Counted from the first letter of the stretch, positions 8,789 to 18,212 are shown. The stretch: 64,000 bases of DNA from UBA4575 sp002386945 (GCA_943789445.1 CALSUC010000001.1:434001-498000), one strand, 5' to 3'. A program made the numbers and translations. The notes: a model not told the origin generated them from the sequence alone.

Positions 8789-9439
8789 ATGAGTGATAAA
8801 TCAATCTCAGATTTACGGAAAGATTACCAAAAAGACAGTCTGACTCGCGCTGACTTATCGTCTGACCCGATGCAGCAATTTCAGTTGTGGTTGGATGCTG
8901 CGCGTAAGGCCAAGGTGCTGGAGCCCACTGCAATGAATCTTGCGACCTGTTCTGCTGATGGTGTCATCTCTTCACGTATGGTCTTGTTGAAAGATTTGGA
9001 TCAGCGTGGTTTTTCTTTTTTCACTAATTATGAAAGTCGCAAGGCGAATGATCTTGCCGAGCATAGTCGTGCCGCCCTATGTTTTTGGTGGGGTGACTTG
9101 GAACGACAGGTACGTATTGAGGGTGTGATTGAGAAAGTCAGCGCTGAAGAGAGCGACCACTATTATAGCCGTCGTCCACGAGGTAGCCGGATCGGGGCGA
9201 TTGCTTCACGTCAAAGTACCGAGCTAAGTTCGCATGCAGAATTAGAGCAGCAGGTGCAGGCGGTAGAAAAGCAGTATGCAGATGGTGAGGAGATTCAACG
9301 CCCAGATTATTGGGGAGGCTATCGTGTCTTACCAGACAGTCTCGAATTTTGGCAGGGACGTCCTAGTCGCCTGCATGACCGGTTCTGCTATCGACTAGCA
9401 GAAGACGGCCAATGGCAGATCACACGTTTGGCACCATAG
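8789..9439 (+). CDS. pdxH: Pyridoxamine 5'-phosphate oxidase
   Basis: An FMN-dependent oxidase giving pyridoxal 5'-phosphate, the cofactor of several enzymes in this window. FMN and substrate-binding stretches are clear (SSRMVLLKDLDQRGF, FTNYESRKA, SRRPRGSRIGAIASRQS), and the C-terminus SRLHDRFCYRL...RLAP is the family hallmark. I choose the ATG at 8789; an in-frame GTG at 8774 would add five residues unlike the family. It stands alone, convergent with ptrB. Confidence 0.97.
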   Translation: MSDKSISDLRKDYQKDSLTRADLSSDPMQQFQLWLDAARKAKVLEPTAMNLATCSADGVISSRMVLLKDLDQRGFSFFTNYESRKANDLAEHSRAALCFWWGDLERQVRIEGVIEKVSAEESDHYYSRRPRGSRIGAIASRQSTELSSHAELEQQVQAVEKQYADGEEIQRPDYWGGYRVLPDSLEFWQGRPSRLHDRFCYRLAEDGQWQITRLAP

Positions 9440-9471
9440 GGTAGTTGTAGCCGGCTTACTTCGTAGATTAT

Positions 9472-11574
9472 CTAGTCGGAGTCAGTCATACCATGCATCT
9501 TTAAGACAAAGGCATACATCAGCGCAACTTCTTTCAGGCTATCGTAACGACCAGATGCACCAGCATGGCCAGCATCCATATGTGTCTTCAACAACAAGGT
9601 ATGGTCGCTGCTGCTGTATTCGCGTAATTTAGCCACCCATTTCGCCGGTTCCCAATAGGTCACGCGCGGGTCGGTTAGACCGGCAGTAACCAGAATATGT
9701 GGGTAGGCCTGTGCGCTAACATTCTCATAAGGCGAATAGGATTTGATGTAATCATAGGCTGCCTGATCTTCAATCGGGTTCCCCCATTCTGGCCACTCAG
9801 GTGGTGTCAGCGGTAGGCTGTCATCTGACATTGTATTCAAGACATCGACAAATGGGACGTCGGCAATCGCGCTGTGATACAGCGTTGGCTCCAGGTTGAG
9901 TACCGCACCGATCAGCATGCCGCCAGCTGAGCCACCATGTATGGTGATCTTGTCGGCATCTGCATAAGATTCTTTTACCAAGTGTTTGCTCGCGCTAATG
10001 AAGTCAGCAAAGGTATTCTTTTTCTGCATTAACTTACCTTGGCGATACCAGTCGTAACCTAATTCCATGCCGCCACGGATATGCGCAATCGCATAGACAA
10101 AGCCACGCTTGACCAAGGATAAGCGCGTTGTGGAAAAGCTTGCTGGCATGCTGCTACCATAAGAGCCGTAGGCGTATAAGAGTAAGGGGGCGCTGCCATC
10201 TAAAGGAGTGTTACGGTGGTAGAGCAAAGAGATCGGGACTTGGCAGCCATTATTGTCGGCAAAAACACGACGTGTGCAAAAATCATCTTTGTCATGCCCA
10301 CTTGGCACTTCTTGTTGTTTACGTAATTCGCGTTTACGACTGTGCATGTCAAAGTCGTAAATCTGAGTCGGCGTGGTCATTGAGGTGTAAGAAAAACGCA
10401 GCAAGTTAGAGCTAAACTCGCTGCTACCATCAACACCTAATTCATAGGCCTCTTCATCGAAATCGATAGAATAGGCGTCGGCTGTTAATTCACCATTGAC
10501 CACTGCCTGAATAGTAATCTTAGGTAAGCCCTTACAGCGTTCGGTGCGGACTAAATAATGCTCATACAAAAACATGTTCTTGAGCAGACTGCCTTCAGCT
10601 GGCAGATAGTAGTCTTGCCAATGTTCAATCTGTGTCTGATCAAATGAACAGCGCATGATTTTATAATTCTCACAGCCATTCGCATTGGTCATTATCAGCC
10701 AGTGACCGGCTTGATTGCTGGGGTAATATTCGATGCCTTCTACTCTAGGCTGAAAACATTGAGGCACTACTGTTGGCTGGTCAGCAGGAATGTAATGTGA
10801 CTCTGAGGTGTTGTGATCATGCGCCGAGATGAGAATAAAATTATCTGACTCAGTGCGATCTAGACTAACAAAAAATCCCTTATCCGCTTCGGTATAGACC
10901 AAGGTGTCCTGATCGGTAGCGCTATGCAGTGTATGTCGGAAAACTTTATCGGCACGATGATGATCATCTAAGGTGGTGTAGAACAGTGTTTGATTGTCCA
11001 TCGCCCAAACAATATCACCCTGCACATTATCGATTGTCTCAGGCAATAGTGTATCGGAGCTCAAATCAAGGATGTACAATTGATAGAATTCAGAGCCCTT
11101 AGTGTCTACCGAGTAAGCAAGGTAGCGATGATCCGGGCTGTGTTCACAGCCACCCATATCAAAATAATCATGTTCAGCGGCCAATGCATTGGCATCTAAC
11201 ACGCATTCTTCTGTTTGATCTGGGTCATTGGCAAGATAACGGCAGAGGCGAGGGTGCTGGGCATTATTCTCATAGCGAAGGTAATAGAAGTAATCACCAT
11301 CTTTTGTTGGCACAGTGGATTCATCCGACTTGATGCGAGCTTTAAGTTCTGTAAATAAATTTTCTTGAAGAACTTGCGTATCTTGCATGTAGTCTTCGGT
11401 ATAAGAATTTTCAGCCTCAAGATATGCTCTAATATCAGAGCGTAACTGATCTGGCTGTTTCATCACGGCTTGCCAGTTAGGATCGCGTAACCAGGCATAA
11501 TCGTCGACGCGAGTTTCCTTGTGTTGCTCTATCGAAGTGGTGATCTTGTGTGCAATGGGTGCAGGTAGGCTCAT
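9472..11574 (-). CDS. ptrB: Oligopeptidase B (S9 prolyl oligopeptidase family)
   Basis: A serine peptidase that cuts short peptides after Arg or Lys in the cytoplasm. At 700 residues it has the expected N-terminal beta-propeller (roughly residues 70-400) and a C-terminal alpha/beta-hydrolase domain. The nucleophile motif GGSAGGMLIG, the Asp region around VTAGLTDPRV and the histidine in DAGHAGASGRYD form the catalytic triad. The upstream YGSYG...AHIRGG strand also fits. No signal peptide. Its start lies 41 bases from the divergent methyltransferase start. Confidence 0.95.
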   Translation of the reverse strand: MSLPAPIAHKITTSIEQHKETRVDDYAWLRDPNWQAVMKQPDQLRSDIRAYLEAENSYTEDYMQDTQVLQENLFTELKARIKSDESTVPTKDGDYFYYLRYENNAQHPRLCRYLANDPDQTEECVLDANALAAEHDYFDMGGCEHSPDHRYLAYSVDTKGSEFYQLYILDLSSDTLLPETIDNVQGDIVWAMDNQTLFYTTLDDHHRADKVFRHTLHSATDQDTLVYTEADKGFFVSLDRTESDNFILISAHDHNTSESHYIPADQPTVVPQCFQPRVEGIEYYPSNQAGHWLIMTNANGCENYKIMRCSFDQTQIEHWQDYYLPAEGSLLKNMFLYEHYLVRTERCKGLPKITIQAVVNGELTADAYSIDFDEEAYELGVDGSSEFSSNLLRFSYTSMTTPTQIYDFDMHSRKRELRKQQEVPSGHDKDDFCTRRVFADNNGCQVPISLLYHRNTPLDGSAPLLLYAYGSYGSSMPASFSTTRLSLVKRGFVYAIAHIRGGMELGYDWYRQGKLMQKKNTFADFISASKHLVKESYADADKITIHGGSAGGMLIGAVLNLEPTLYHSAIADVPFVDVLNTMSDDSLPLTPPEWPEWGNPIEDQAAYDYIKSYSPYENVSAQAYPHILVTAGLTDPRVTYWEPAKWVAKLREYSSSDHTLLLKTHMDAGHAGASGRYDSLKEVALMYAFVLKMHGMTDSD

Positions 11575-11615
11575 ATTTAAATTACTGTGTTAAATTATTT
11601 TATGGTGTATCAAAG

Positions 11616-12311
11616 ATGTTGTTAGGGCAGTCGCCAAAGATAGAGAGTTCGCAGCTGGCACCACATAAAAACTTGGCTAAGGTGGTGGCGCGTCATGCTC
11701 AACATGACTATCGCAATACTATACCGCAATATGCGCGTGAGGCTTTTGCTGAGTTAGACAAAACCGTGCGAGCAGATGGTCGGCCGATCATCTTAGATAG
11801 TGGCTGTGGTGTTGGTGAAAGCAGTTGGCAGCTAGCCTTGCAGTACCCCGATCATTTGATTATTGCGATAGATAAATCAGCGCAGCGCTTAGATAAGTCC
11901 AAGAACCATGCGCTGGCCTCTGATGCGGTAATCTTTTTGCGCGCAGACCTGATTCATTTTTGGCAATTGCTGGAGCAGAGGCAGTGGCCAGTCGAGAAAC
12001 ATTATTTGCTCTATCCTAATCCGTGGCCTAAGCCTAGTCATCTACAACGTCGCTGGCATGGTCATCCTATTTTCCCTAGTCTATTAAAGACTAGCCCTGA
12101 GTTTATATTGCGTACGAACTGGCAGATCTATGCACAAGAGTTTGCCTTGGCGGTGGAATACTTAAGGGCTGAGCGCTTTCTTGTACAGCCTTTGAAAACG
12201 GCTATGCCGATAACGCCATTTGAGCGGAAATATCAAGCCAGTGGCCATGAGCTGTTCGAGCTTATGATTCGCTTCGCTCCAGTAGCAGCTAATTCTGATT
12301 CAGTTGTGTAG
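11616..12311 (+). CDS. TrmB-like SAM-dependent methyltransferase
   Basis: The protein has a class I methyltransferase SAM site (LDSGCGVGESSWQLA) and the substrate loop YPNPWPKPSHLQRRWHG, which corresponds to the D/NPWPK motif of tRNA (guanine-N7)-methyltransferase TrmB. The motif differs from canonical TrmB (PDPWPKKRHHKRR), and the sequence around it is divergent. It may be a TrmB paralog rather than the housekeeping enzyme. I set the start at the ATG at 11616, which avoids running into ptrB; the longer frame from 11550 has no support. The last 12 bases overlap the convergent neighbour. Confidence 0.8.
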   Translation: MLLGQSPKIESSQLAPHKNLAKVVARHAQHDYRNTIPQYAREAFAELDKTVRADGRPIILDSGCGVGESSWQLALQYPDHLIIAIDKSAQRLDKSKNHALASDAVIFLRADLIHFWQLLEQRQWPVEKHYLLYPNPWPKPSHLQRRWHGHPIFPSLLKTSPEFILRTNWQIYAQEFALAVEYLRAERFLVQPLKTAMPITPFERKYQASGHELFELMIRFAPVAANSDSVV

Positions 12312-12698
12312 TGGCTGTGCGCTAAGTTCTATCGACCATTCGGCACGGACTACATTATTACTGGCAATGCTTAAGCCTTTAGGTCCACTATGACTGACGG
12401 TTTGATTTTGAGGGCCAGTAATAAAGGTATAATATTGCACGGCTGCCTGTGGGAAATCGTCGCAGACAAAGGGTAGGCGTCGACGCACTTCAAAACACGT
12501 TTCCCCGTCTTGCTCGATCTGTTCGATATCGGCCATCAGATGGGAGTGAAATTGGTTCTCGAATTCGACATCAAATACCACTTTAATTATGGTGGTGGCA
12601 GATGACTCACTGTCGCAGTCTGATGCCTGATGACTCTCTTTTGGCTTTTGAGTGACATCAGGATACATGCCATGGAAAACAAACTTCGCAATACTCAT
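12300..12698 (-). CDS. Hypothetical protein
   Basis: 132 residues, unrecognised. It starts with MSIAKFVFHGMYPDV and has a middle part rich in acidic residues and predicted beta strands. There is no signal peptide, membrane helix or obvious catalytic motif. AAGGAAAGG just ahead of the ATG gives it a good ribosome-binding site. Its 3' end overlaps the convergent methyltransferase gene by 12 bases. It is divergent from the small gene before greB. Confidence 0.55.
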   Translation of the reverse strand: MSIAKFVFHGMYPDVTQKPKESHQASDCDSESSATTIIKVVFDVEFENQFHSHLMADIEQIEQDGETCFEVRRRLPFVCDDFPQAAVQYYTFITGPQNQTVSHSGPKGLSIASNNVVRAEWSIELSAQPLHN

Positions 12699-12760
12699 GG
12701 CCTTTCCTTTTGAATTAAATTGATAATTAATAAAGTATACAACTAGCCTAGGAGAAATCT

Positions 12761-12991
12761 ATGCTTGAATACCGTTTAGATACAGATGTGGCTAAATTTG
12801 TTATCCGTAGTGAGCCTTTGGGCTTATGGGATTTATGGGTGAATGATATGCCGACATTAACCTTTGCGACGCCAGAAGAGGCGGCTAGCGCTGTTTTTGT
12901 ACAAAACACCGGTTATGTAGTGTGGGATCAGTTAACGCAGCATTCAGCGCCAGCAGGGCTGGATGGCTGGACAGAAGATAAAGACGCCTAG
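12761..12991 (+). CDS. Small hypothetical protein upstream of greB
   Basis: 76 residues, no recognised family, no signal peptide or membrane segment. The ATG is preceded by AGGAGA at good spacing. It contains several tryptophans (LWDLWVNDM, YVVWDQL, DGWTED) in a compact sequence. It ends two bases before the GreB start, so the two genes are very likely cotranscribed and perhaps coupled. A role in transcription is only suggested by this position. Confidence 0.6.
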   Translation: MLEYRLDTDVAKFVIRSEPLGLWDLWVNDMPTLTFATPEEAASAVFVQNTGYVVWDQLTQHSAPAGLDGWTEDKDA

Positions 12992-12993
12992 TT

Positions 12994-13491
12994 ATGGGTC
13001 GTTATCGTCCACCGGCCGCACCTAGCTCGAAGTACATTACACCGGTTGGAAAAGAAAAATTGCAGCGAGAGCATGACTATCTTTGGCGAGAGAAGCGTCC
13101 ACAGGTGACTCGATCAGTGCAAGAAGCAGCGGCGCAGGGCGATCGCTCGGAGAATGCCGAATATATCTATGGTAAAAAGCAATTGCGTGAAATCGACTAT
13201 AGAGTGCGTTATTTACGCAAGCGGCTGGCCGATATCACGGTAGTTAATGCGATTCCGGAAGAGCAAGAGCAAGTGTTTTTTGGCGCTTGGGTGTGTTTAG
13301 AAGATGATGCCGGTGAAATCAGCGAATATCGGATTGTTGGACCGGATGAATTTGATGACGCAGATGAATACATCAGCATGGATGCGCCTTTGGCTAAGGC
13401 ACTACTTAAACGGCGATTAGACGATGAGGTCGTGGTGCATTTGCCGCAGGGCGAAAAGCGCTATCTCATTACAGCCATTCGCTATCGGTAA
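12994..13491 (+). CDS. greB: Transcription elongation factor GreB
   Basis: Rescues backtracked RNA polymerase by stimulating transcript cleavage. The N-terminal coiled coil includes the ITPVGKEKLQREHDYLWREK start and the tip GDRSENAEYIYGKKQLREID, where the acidic DxxE pair contacts the active site. GreB rather than GreA is indicated by the YIYGKKQLREIDYRVRYLRKRL sequence and the 165-residue length. The C-terminal FKBP-like domain follows from about residue 85. It begins two bases after the small unknown gene. Confidence 0.96.
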   Translation: MGRYRPPAAPSSKYITPVGKEKLQREHDYLWREKRPQVTRSVQEAAAQGDRSENAEYIYGKKQLREIDYRVRYLRKRLADITVVNAIPEEQEQVFFGAWVCLEDDAGEISEYRIVGPDEFDDADEYISMDAPLAKALLKRRLDDEVVVHLPQGEKRYLITAIRYR

Positions 13492-13608
13492 GTAATAGAC
13501 CCAAGCCGGCACTGCTGCGGTGACGATATGGATCTATTTTGCTACATTAGGCATTGAATTTTAGCCGTACCTTTTTTTAGACAGTGATGTCATGCATGTG
13601 AGTAAACA

Positions 13609-14811
13609 ATGGATCAGGTAGTACTACATCTTAGCCCCGAGAATATCGAAGAAGATCTGGAATATTATTTTTCAGGTGAGCGCGACAAAAACAATCAAGT
13701 CCGTCCCGATCGCAATATATACAGTATGACGCCTAGCTCTAGTGAGATTGATTTCACACTAGGTGACGACAAGGTGGCGAACTTTTTTTTCCCAACAGCG
13801 ATCAACTCATTAGATCGTATTTATATCGGCATCAGTGTTTCTCTCTACGCTAATTATTGGGGTGCTGCCTTCCTACTGCAGTTGCTCAAGCTAGTGAAAC
13901 CGGGTGGCTGTATTATCCTGCCGGTTTATCCAGAGGGGCAGGCGGCTGAAAAAGGGTTTTGGTCGCGTAGCTTTCTAGAGAATATCTTTCTTAGTCGTCA
14001 GCTTTGGACTGGCTTTAGTAATATCACCGCTGAAAATGATGGCGTGATGTCGCTACGTGTGGGCCGTAAATGGCCAGCTGAGATGCCTAGCAGTATTGAA
14101 TGGTTTTTTGCTGAACGCAGTAACTTGATGTTGTCTGACCTGAGTCGGGCTGATGTAAACAGTGAGCAACTAGCCACTGAATTTCAGGAGATGAGCCAAC
14201 TGATTTGGGGTAGCTACTCTATCAGTGCATCCTTAGAAGGTATCGTTGCTGATTTTCGTACCAAGGATAAAGCCACTCGTGTGCTGCATGTTGGTCGTGA
14301 TTATGGGCTGTCAGGACATGACAGTAAGCTGTCGCCATTTGTCACCATTAGTTCTGCAAAGAGCATTCAGCTGGGTCAACATAGAGCGAGCTGGTTACAG
14401 AGTGTGAATAATTACTTTGCCCCTCATACAGGCGCTGACTCGGCAGCAGTTGCAGTGGAGCAGGTGCAGGCGATTAATAATTTTGATGCCGATGTGGTTA
14501 TGTTCAGTGATGTGCTTGCCGACACCTCGGTTGTGGATTATCAAGCGGTCGTTCAGCGTGCCTGGGATGCGTTACCTAAGGAGGGTGTGCTGATTTTGCG
14601 TGAAGATGCGATGCTGCATGCCGATGGCGTGAGTCAGATGCAGGCTAGTTTAGAGGCCTATGGTGAGGTGCATCTGTATTCGGCTCTTGCTGCGTGTCAG
14701 ATCAAAGAAAACTATGAGATCAGTCATTACTCTTTGGCAGTAGAGGAAAAGCTAAAGCAAGAGAAAGTCGATAAGGCGCAGGTTCTGCGCGTGTTGCAGA
14801 AGACGACTTAG
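13609..14811 (+). CDS. Unknown protein with possible tandem methyltransferase-like folds
   Basis: 400 residues with no family I can name. Two parts look Rossmann-like. Residues about 70-110 (ISVSLYANYWG...LVKPGGCIILPVYPEG) resemble the late strands of a SAM methyltransferase. Residues about 220-345 start with VLHVGRDYGLSG, a motif-I-like glycine strand, continue through DADVVMFSDVL and end with ALPKEGVLILRED. The central part has no clear features. No signal peptide or membrane helix. A run of nine T's at about 13792-13800 is intact in frame. Function is not assigned; the fold reading is by eye only. Confidence 0.7.
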   Translation: MDQVVLHLSPENIEEDLEYYFSGERDKNNQVRPDRNIYSMTPSSSEIDFTLGDDKVANFFFPTAINSLDRIYIGISVSLYANYWGAAFLLQLLKLVKPGGCIILPVYPEGQAAEKGFWSRSFLENIFLSRQLWTGFSNITAENDGVMSLRVGRKWPAEMPSSIEWFFAERSNLMLSDLSRADVNSEQLATEFQEMSQLIWGSYSISASLEGIVADFRTKDKATRVLHVGRDYGLSGHDSKLSPFVTISSAKSIQLGQHRASWLQSVNNYFAPHTGADSAAVAVEQVQAINNFDADVVMFSDVLADTSVVDYQAVVQRAWDALPKEGVLILREDAMLHADGVSQMQASLEAYGEVHLYSALAACQIKENYEISHYSLAVEEKLKQEKVDKAQVLRVLQKTT

Positions 14812-15047
14812 CGTAGATAAGTTATTAGCGTAAATAGTATCCAGCCTACGCAGGCAATAAAGATGATTAAGTTGAGTGCAAGATTTTTGGCGTTCTGTGT
14901 GGTGGCATTGCCTTTTACCAATTGACTGGCTAAATGCTGTGCCATATTGCCACTGACAATAGCGGGTACTATTGCGATTAATGAAAAAAACATCAGGCCA
15001 TAGCGGTAAACCGGTAAGGCTGAAAGCTCGATTATAAAATCAAACAT
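14808..15047 (-). CDS. Small inner-membrane protein of unknown function
   Basis: 79 residues with two hydrophobic helices, roughly 14-34 (YRYGLMFFSLIAIVPAIVSG) and 57-78. A short polar loop (QLVKGNATTQNAKN) lies between them. No family recognised. Its stop overlaps the convergent 400-residue gene by four bases. The 5' side is a 300-base region without genes. Confidence 0.55.
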   Translation of the reverse strand: MFDFIIELSALPVYRYGLMFFSLIAIVPAIVSGNMAQHLASQLVKGNATTQNAKNLALNLIIFIACVGWILFTLITYLR

Positions 15048-15365
15048 ACTTAATGACCTAATTCTAGGTGAGTAGGGTGGCTCATGGCCTGAGCCATTGT
15101 TACTAAATTCTATTGCTTCATCAACTTATTGTCGTTCCCTCATATCTACTGCTTGATCTCTAATTTCTGATTTTTTAGTTGTTAATTCATATTGTTGTAA
15201 TTCTCATGAAATAAACAAGGGGTAGTTTGCAGCTACAAATAAACCAACTCGGCTGCTGCTATGTTTGAATCTTTCTTGTTTCTGCGTTTTCAAGCAATTG
15301 TTAAGACTGCTTTCTTTTGACTAAGCGATATAGGCATAAACCATTTTTAAAGCGACCTATGTTGT
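15048..15365. other. Intergenic stretch without a supported gene
   Basis: About 320 AT-rich bases between two minus-strand genes. The only structure I find is a seven-base-pair hairpin at 15078-15096 (TGGCTCA / TGAGCCA, five-base loop), just upstream of the small membrane-protein gene; it could be a 5' leader element or an operator. Short frames such as one at 15261 lack ribosome-binding sites. Confidence 0.5.
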
Positions 15366-16232
15366 TTAGCTGGTGAGTGCATCTAAGCAATATCGATCAA
15401 GCCAAGGACTACTAAGTCGTGCATCCAAAAAGCCACAATGTCCACCATGCTCGCTTAGATAGATCTCTAAATTCTGACTAGCGGCGAGTCGCTTATGATC
15501 TTGCCAAGGGATGATAGGGTCATCTTTAGCTAAAACAATATGGCAGTGAGTTTGTAGTTGGCGTAAACGATCACCAACGACAGAATAGCCATCCATATAC
15601 TGTGTGAGATCAGCAAAGTCAGTACAGCGTTGTACTAAATAGTCAGTGCCACTGCGTAGGTCTTGAATTTGAGCTAGCTTGTTCTTTGCATAGAGTTGCG
15701 GAAAGGCGCGTTCTTTTCTACGTAAAATCTGCCGCCAACGATACATGAAGTAACGTCGGTAGAGGGTAGGACCATTCTCCAATGCGATTAATGAATTCTC
15801 GGCTGAGAGTACTGGGCAAAAAGAGATCACACGATGTAAGCGTAGGCGACTAGGGTCGCTATCGGCATTGATCCGTAATACAAAGTTGGCCCCTAGGGAA
15901 AAGCCAACTAGAGATAATGGTTGCTCCGGTAGCTCTTGCTGCACATGCTCACAGGCTTCGATCATCTCGTCTAGACGACAGGAGTGAAATACCTCGGGGT
16001 TCAGCTGCTCACTGTAGCCATGATCACGGAAATTAATACGTACGACATTGAAGCCTTGGCCGATCAGCGCATGACTTAAAGAAACAATGTATGGCGATTC
16101 ACTGCAACCCAACCAGCCATGTAGTAGCACGACTGTGGCGGCTTTCTTGGGCTGGTTTTGGAGGCTATAGCTGGCAGTTAAACGCACACCGCTGGCAGTA
16201 GTGATGATGCGTGAGACGCTGCTAGCACGCAT
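15366..16232 (-). CDS. Alpha/beta-fold hydrolase, YheT family
   Basis: A YheT/UPF0017-type hydrolase. The oxyanion strand VVLLHGWLG is followed by RINFRDHGYSE and the nucleophile elbow GFSLGANFVLRI, characteristic of this family. The acid (DDPIIPW) and histidine (HGGHCGFLD) complete a catalytic triad. At 288 residues it is slightly short of E. coli YheT. The substrate is unknown. It is followed in the same direction by nothing nearby; metY lies upstream on the same strand, 116 bases away. Confidence 0.88.
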   Translation of the reverse strand: MRASSVSRIITTASGVRLTASYSLQNQPKKAATVVLLHGWLGCSESPYIVSLSHALIGQGFNVVRINFRDHGYSEQLNPEVFHSCRLDEMIEACEHVQQELPEQPLSLVGFSLGANFVLRINADSDPSRLRLHRVISFCPVLSAENSLIALENGPTLYRRYFMYRWRQILRRKERAFPQLYAKNKLAQIQDLRSGTDYLVQRCTDFADLTQYMDGYSVVGDRLRQLQTHCHIVLAKDDPIIPWQDHKRLAASQNLEIYLSEHGGHCGFLDARLSSPWLDRYCLDALTS

Positions 16233-16348
16233 TGCATGAACAAGTTTAGTATTGCACCAGTGACGTACGGGAGATGACGTTAGGATGCTATTTGCGTGTC
16301 CACCGCGGAGTAAACGCGGCGCTTGATAGACTGGTACTGCGATTGTAA

Positions 16349-17623
16349 TTAGCCTGCTTTAGTTAACGCTTGTTCGAGGTCGGCAAGGATATCGTCGATA
16401 TGCTCTATGCCGATAGAGAGGCGAATCAGATCTTCACTGACACCGGCCGTCTCCATCTCTTCAGGGGACAGTTGTCGATGCGTTGTGCTGGCAGGATGGC
16501 AGGCCAGTGATTTGGCATCACCAATATTGACCAGACGTACAATCAGATTCAGTGCATCGATAAATTTACCACCAGCGACGGCGCCACCCTTGATGCCAAA
16601 GCTTAATATAGCTGAGGCTCGGCCGCCCATGTAGCGATCTACTAACGGTTTATCTGGGTGGCTGTCTAGTCCGGCATAACGCACCCAGCTAACCTTGGGG
16701 TGTGTTTCTAGATACTTGGCTACGAGCATTGCATTCTCACAATGGCGATCCATGCGTACCGGTAGGGTTTCTATGCCTTGCATGATTTGGAAGCTATTAA
16801 AAGGTGAGATAGCCGCACCCATATTCCGTAGTGGTACCACACGTGCACGCCCAATAAATGCGGCATCCCCCATTTCTTTGGTGTAAACCACGCCATGGTA
16901 GGACGGGTCAGGCTCATTCAGCATAGGGAAACGTTCGGCATGTTCAGCCCAAGGGAATTTACCTGAGTCAACAATGACGCCACCAATAGAGGTGCCGTGA
17001 CCGCCCATGTATTTTGTTAGCGCGTGGATCACAATGTCTGCGCCATGCTCAAACGGCCGGCAAAGATAAGGTGAGGGTACGGTGTTATCAATGATTAAGG
17101 GCACACCCTGTGCATGTGCCATCTCGGCAACCGGCGTTATATCAAAGATATTGCCAGCTGGGTTGCCTAATGATTCAGCAAAAATCGCCTTGGTCTTACT
17201 ATCGATATTGGCACGCATGGCATCGATGTCGTGATGATCAACAAACCTTACCTCTATACCCAGGCGTGGCAGGGTATGCGCAAATAAATTGTAGGTACCA
17301 CCATAGAGTGATGCGGTTGAAATAATATTATCGCCTTGCTGTGCAATGGCGAAGATCGCATAGGTGATGGCAGACATCCCCGAGGCAAGTGCCAATGCGC
17401 CTATACCGCCCTCCATTGCTGCTACTCGCTTTTCGAGTGCGCTACTGGTTGGGTTTCCGATACGCGTATAGATATTACCTTCGACCTTTAAGTCAAATAG
17501 ATCGGCACCGTGCTGGGTGTCATCAAACGCAAAAGAAGTGGTTTGATAAATGGGCACAGCGACTGCTTTAGTCGTCGGTTCAGGTGAATAGCCACCGTGG
17601 ATGGCAATTGTTTCTATTTTCAT
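16349..17623 (-). CDS. metY: O-acetylhomoserine sulfhydrylase (PLP-dependent)
   Basis: Makes homocysteine from O-acetylhomoserine and sulfide in direct-sulfhydrylation methionine synthesis. The Cys/Met-metabolism PLP fold is complete at 424 residues. The PLP lysine lies in IHALTKYMGGHGTSIGG, and the N-terminus ETIAIHGGYSPEPTTKAVAVPIYQTTSF is diagnostic of the MetY/CysD group rather than MetB or MetC. The bulky insert and C-terminal ALNLIVRLVNIGDAKSLACHPASTTHRQL agree. I see no SAM riboswitch in the short upstream region. Confidence 0.95.
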   Translation of the reverse strand: MKIETIAIHGGYSPEPTTKAVAVPIYQTTSFAFDDTQHGADLFDLKVEGNIYTRIGNPTSSALEKRVAAMEGGIGALALASGMSAITYAIFAIAQQGDNIISTASLYGGTYNLFAHTLPRLGIEVRFVDHHDIDAMRANIDSKTKAIFAESLGNPAGNIFDITPVAEMAHAQGVPLIIDNTVPSPYLCRPFEHGADIVIHALTKYMGGHGTSIGGVIVDSGKFPWAEHAERFPMLNEPDPSYHGVVYTKEMGDAAFIGRARVVPLRNMGAAISPFNSFQIMQGIETLPVRMDRHCENAMLVAKYLETHPKVSWVRYAGLDSHPDKPLVDRYMGGRASAILSFGIKGGAVAGGKFIDALNLIVRLVNIGDAKSLACHPASTTHRQLSPEEMETAGVSEDLIRLSIGIEHIDDILADLEQALTKAG

Positions 17624-17729
17624 AGCACTAATATTGTGGGTGATCTAAGGGCTAGAGCTTAACGCGTTTGGCGCGATGAGGCTAACGTTGCAGTGCGGCT
17701 TAAGCGGGCTCTGTAGAGGCTTGAATGGG

Positions 17730-18212
17730 CTAATTGCGCAGTTGCCAGCTCGGTTGATTATTGGTTAATAGGATGTGTTTCTCGATTAACCACTCGCGCG
17801 TGTCTTCGGCATCCTCGTTATACCAACGGATTGCTGAGCCGAGACGGAAGCTATAGCCCCAAGCATCCATATCTTGAAATAGACGAGACTGGTCATAACC
17901 ATCGATGAATTCGGCAAGAATGATTTGAAGAAAACAGCAGGCATTTTCTTCGGCAGCAGAGCCAGCGGCGTCGACTAAATCCTTAGTGCGTTCAGTAGCG
18001 GGCATGCATATATAGTGACAAAGCTCATGTAATACTGAATGCAGTGGCGTATCCACTCGCACATAGAGTGTATTACCCAAGCGCCCGGCCTCAGTTTCAC
18101 CCCAAAAGCTATAAGGAATGTCCTGATTTTCGGCTAGCTCGATGATGCGCATCGAATAAGCCGACAAGATTGGCCTTAGTGCGTCATTTTTGAGTTCAGA
18201 GTAGTGAAACAT
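17730..18212 (-). CDS. Putative zinc metallopeptidase-like protein (HELCH motif)
   Basis: 160 residues, family not recognised. HSVLHELCHYICM contains an HExxH site (His62-His66). Glutamates at 88-89 in a following helix (SAAEENACCF) could give the third zinc ligand of a gluzincin. No signal peptide, so likely cytoplasmic. It is not similar by eye to the other HExxH protein at 7538. The ribosome-binding site is weak. It lies between metY and the divergent cytochromes. Confidence 0.65.
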   Translation of the reverse strand: MFHYSELKNDALRPILSAYSMRIIELAENQDIPYSFWGETEAGRLGNTLYVRVDTPLHSVLHELCHYICMPATERTKDLVDAAGSAAEENACCFLQIILAEFIDGYDQSRLFQDMDAWGYSFRLGSAIRWYNEDAEDTREWLIEKHILLTNNQPSWQLRN

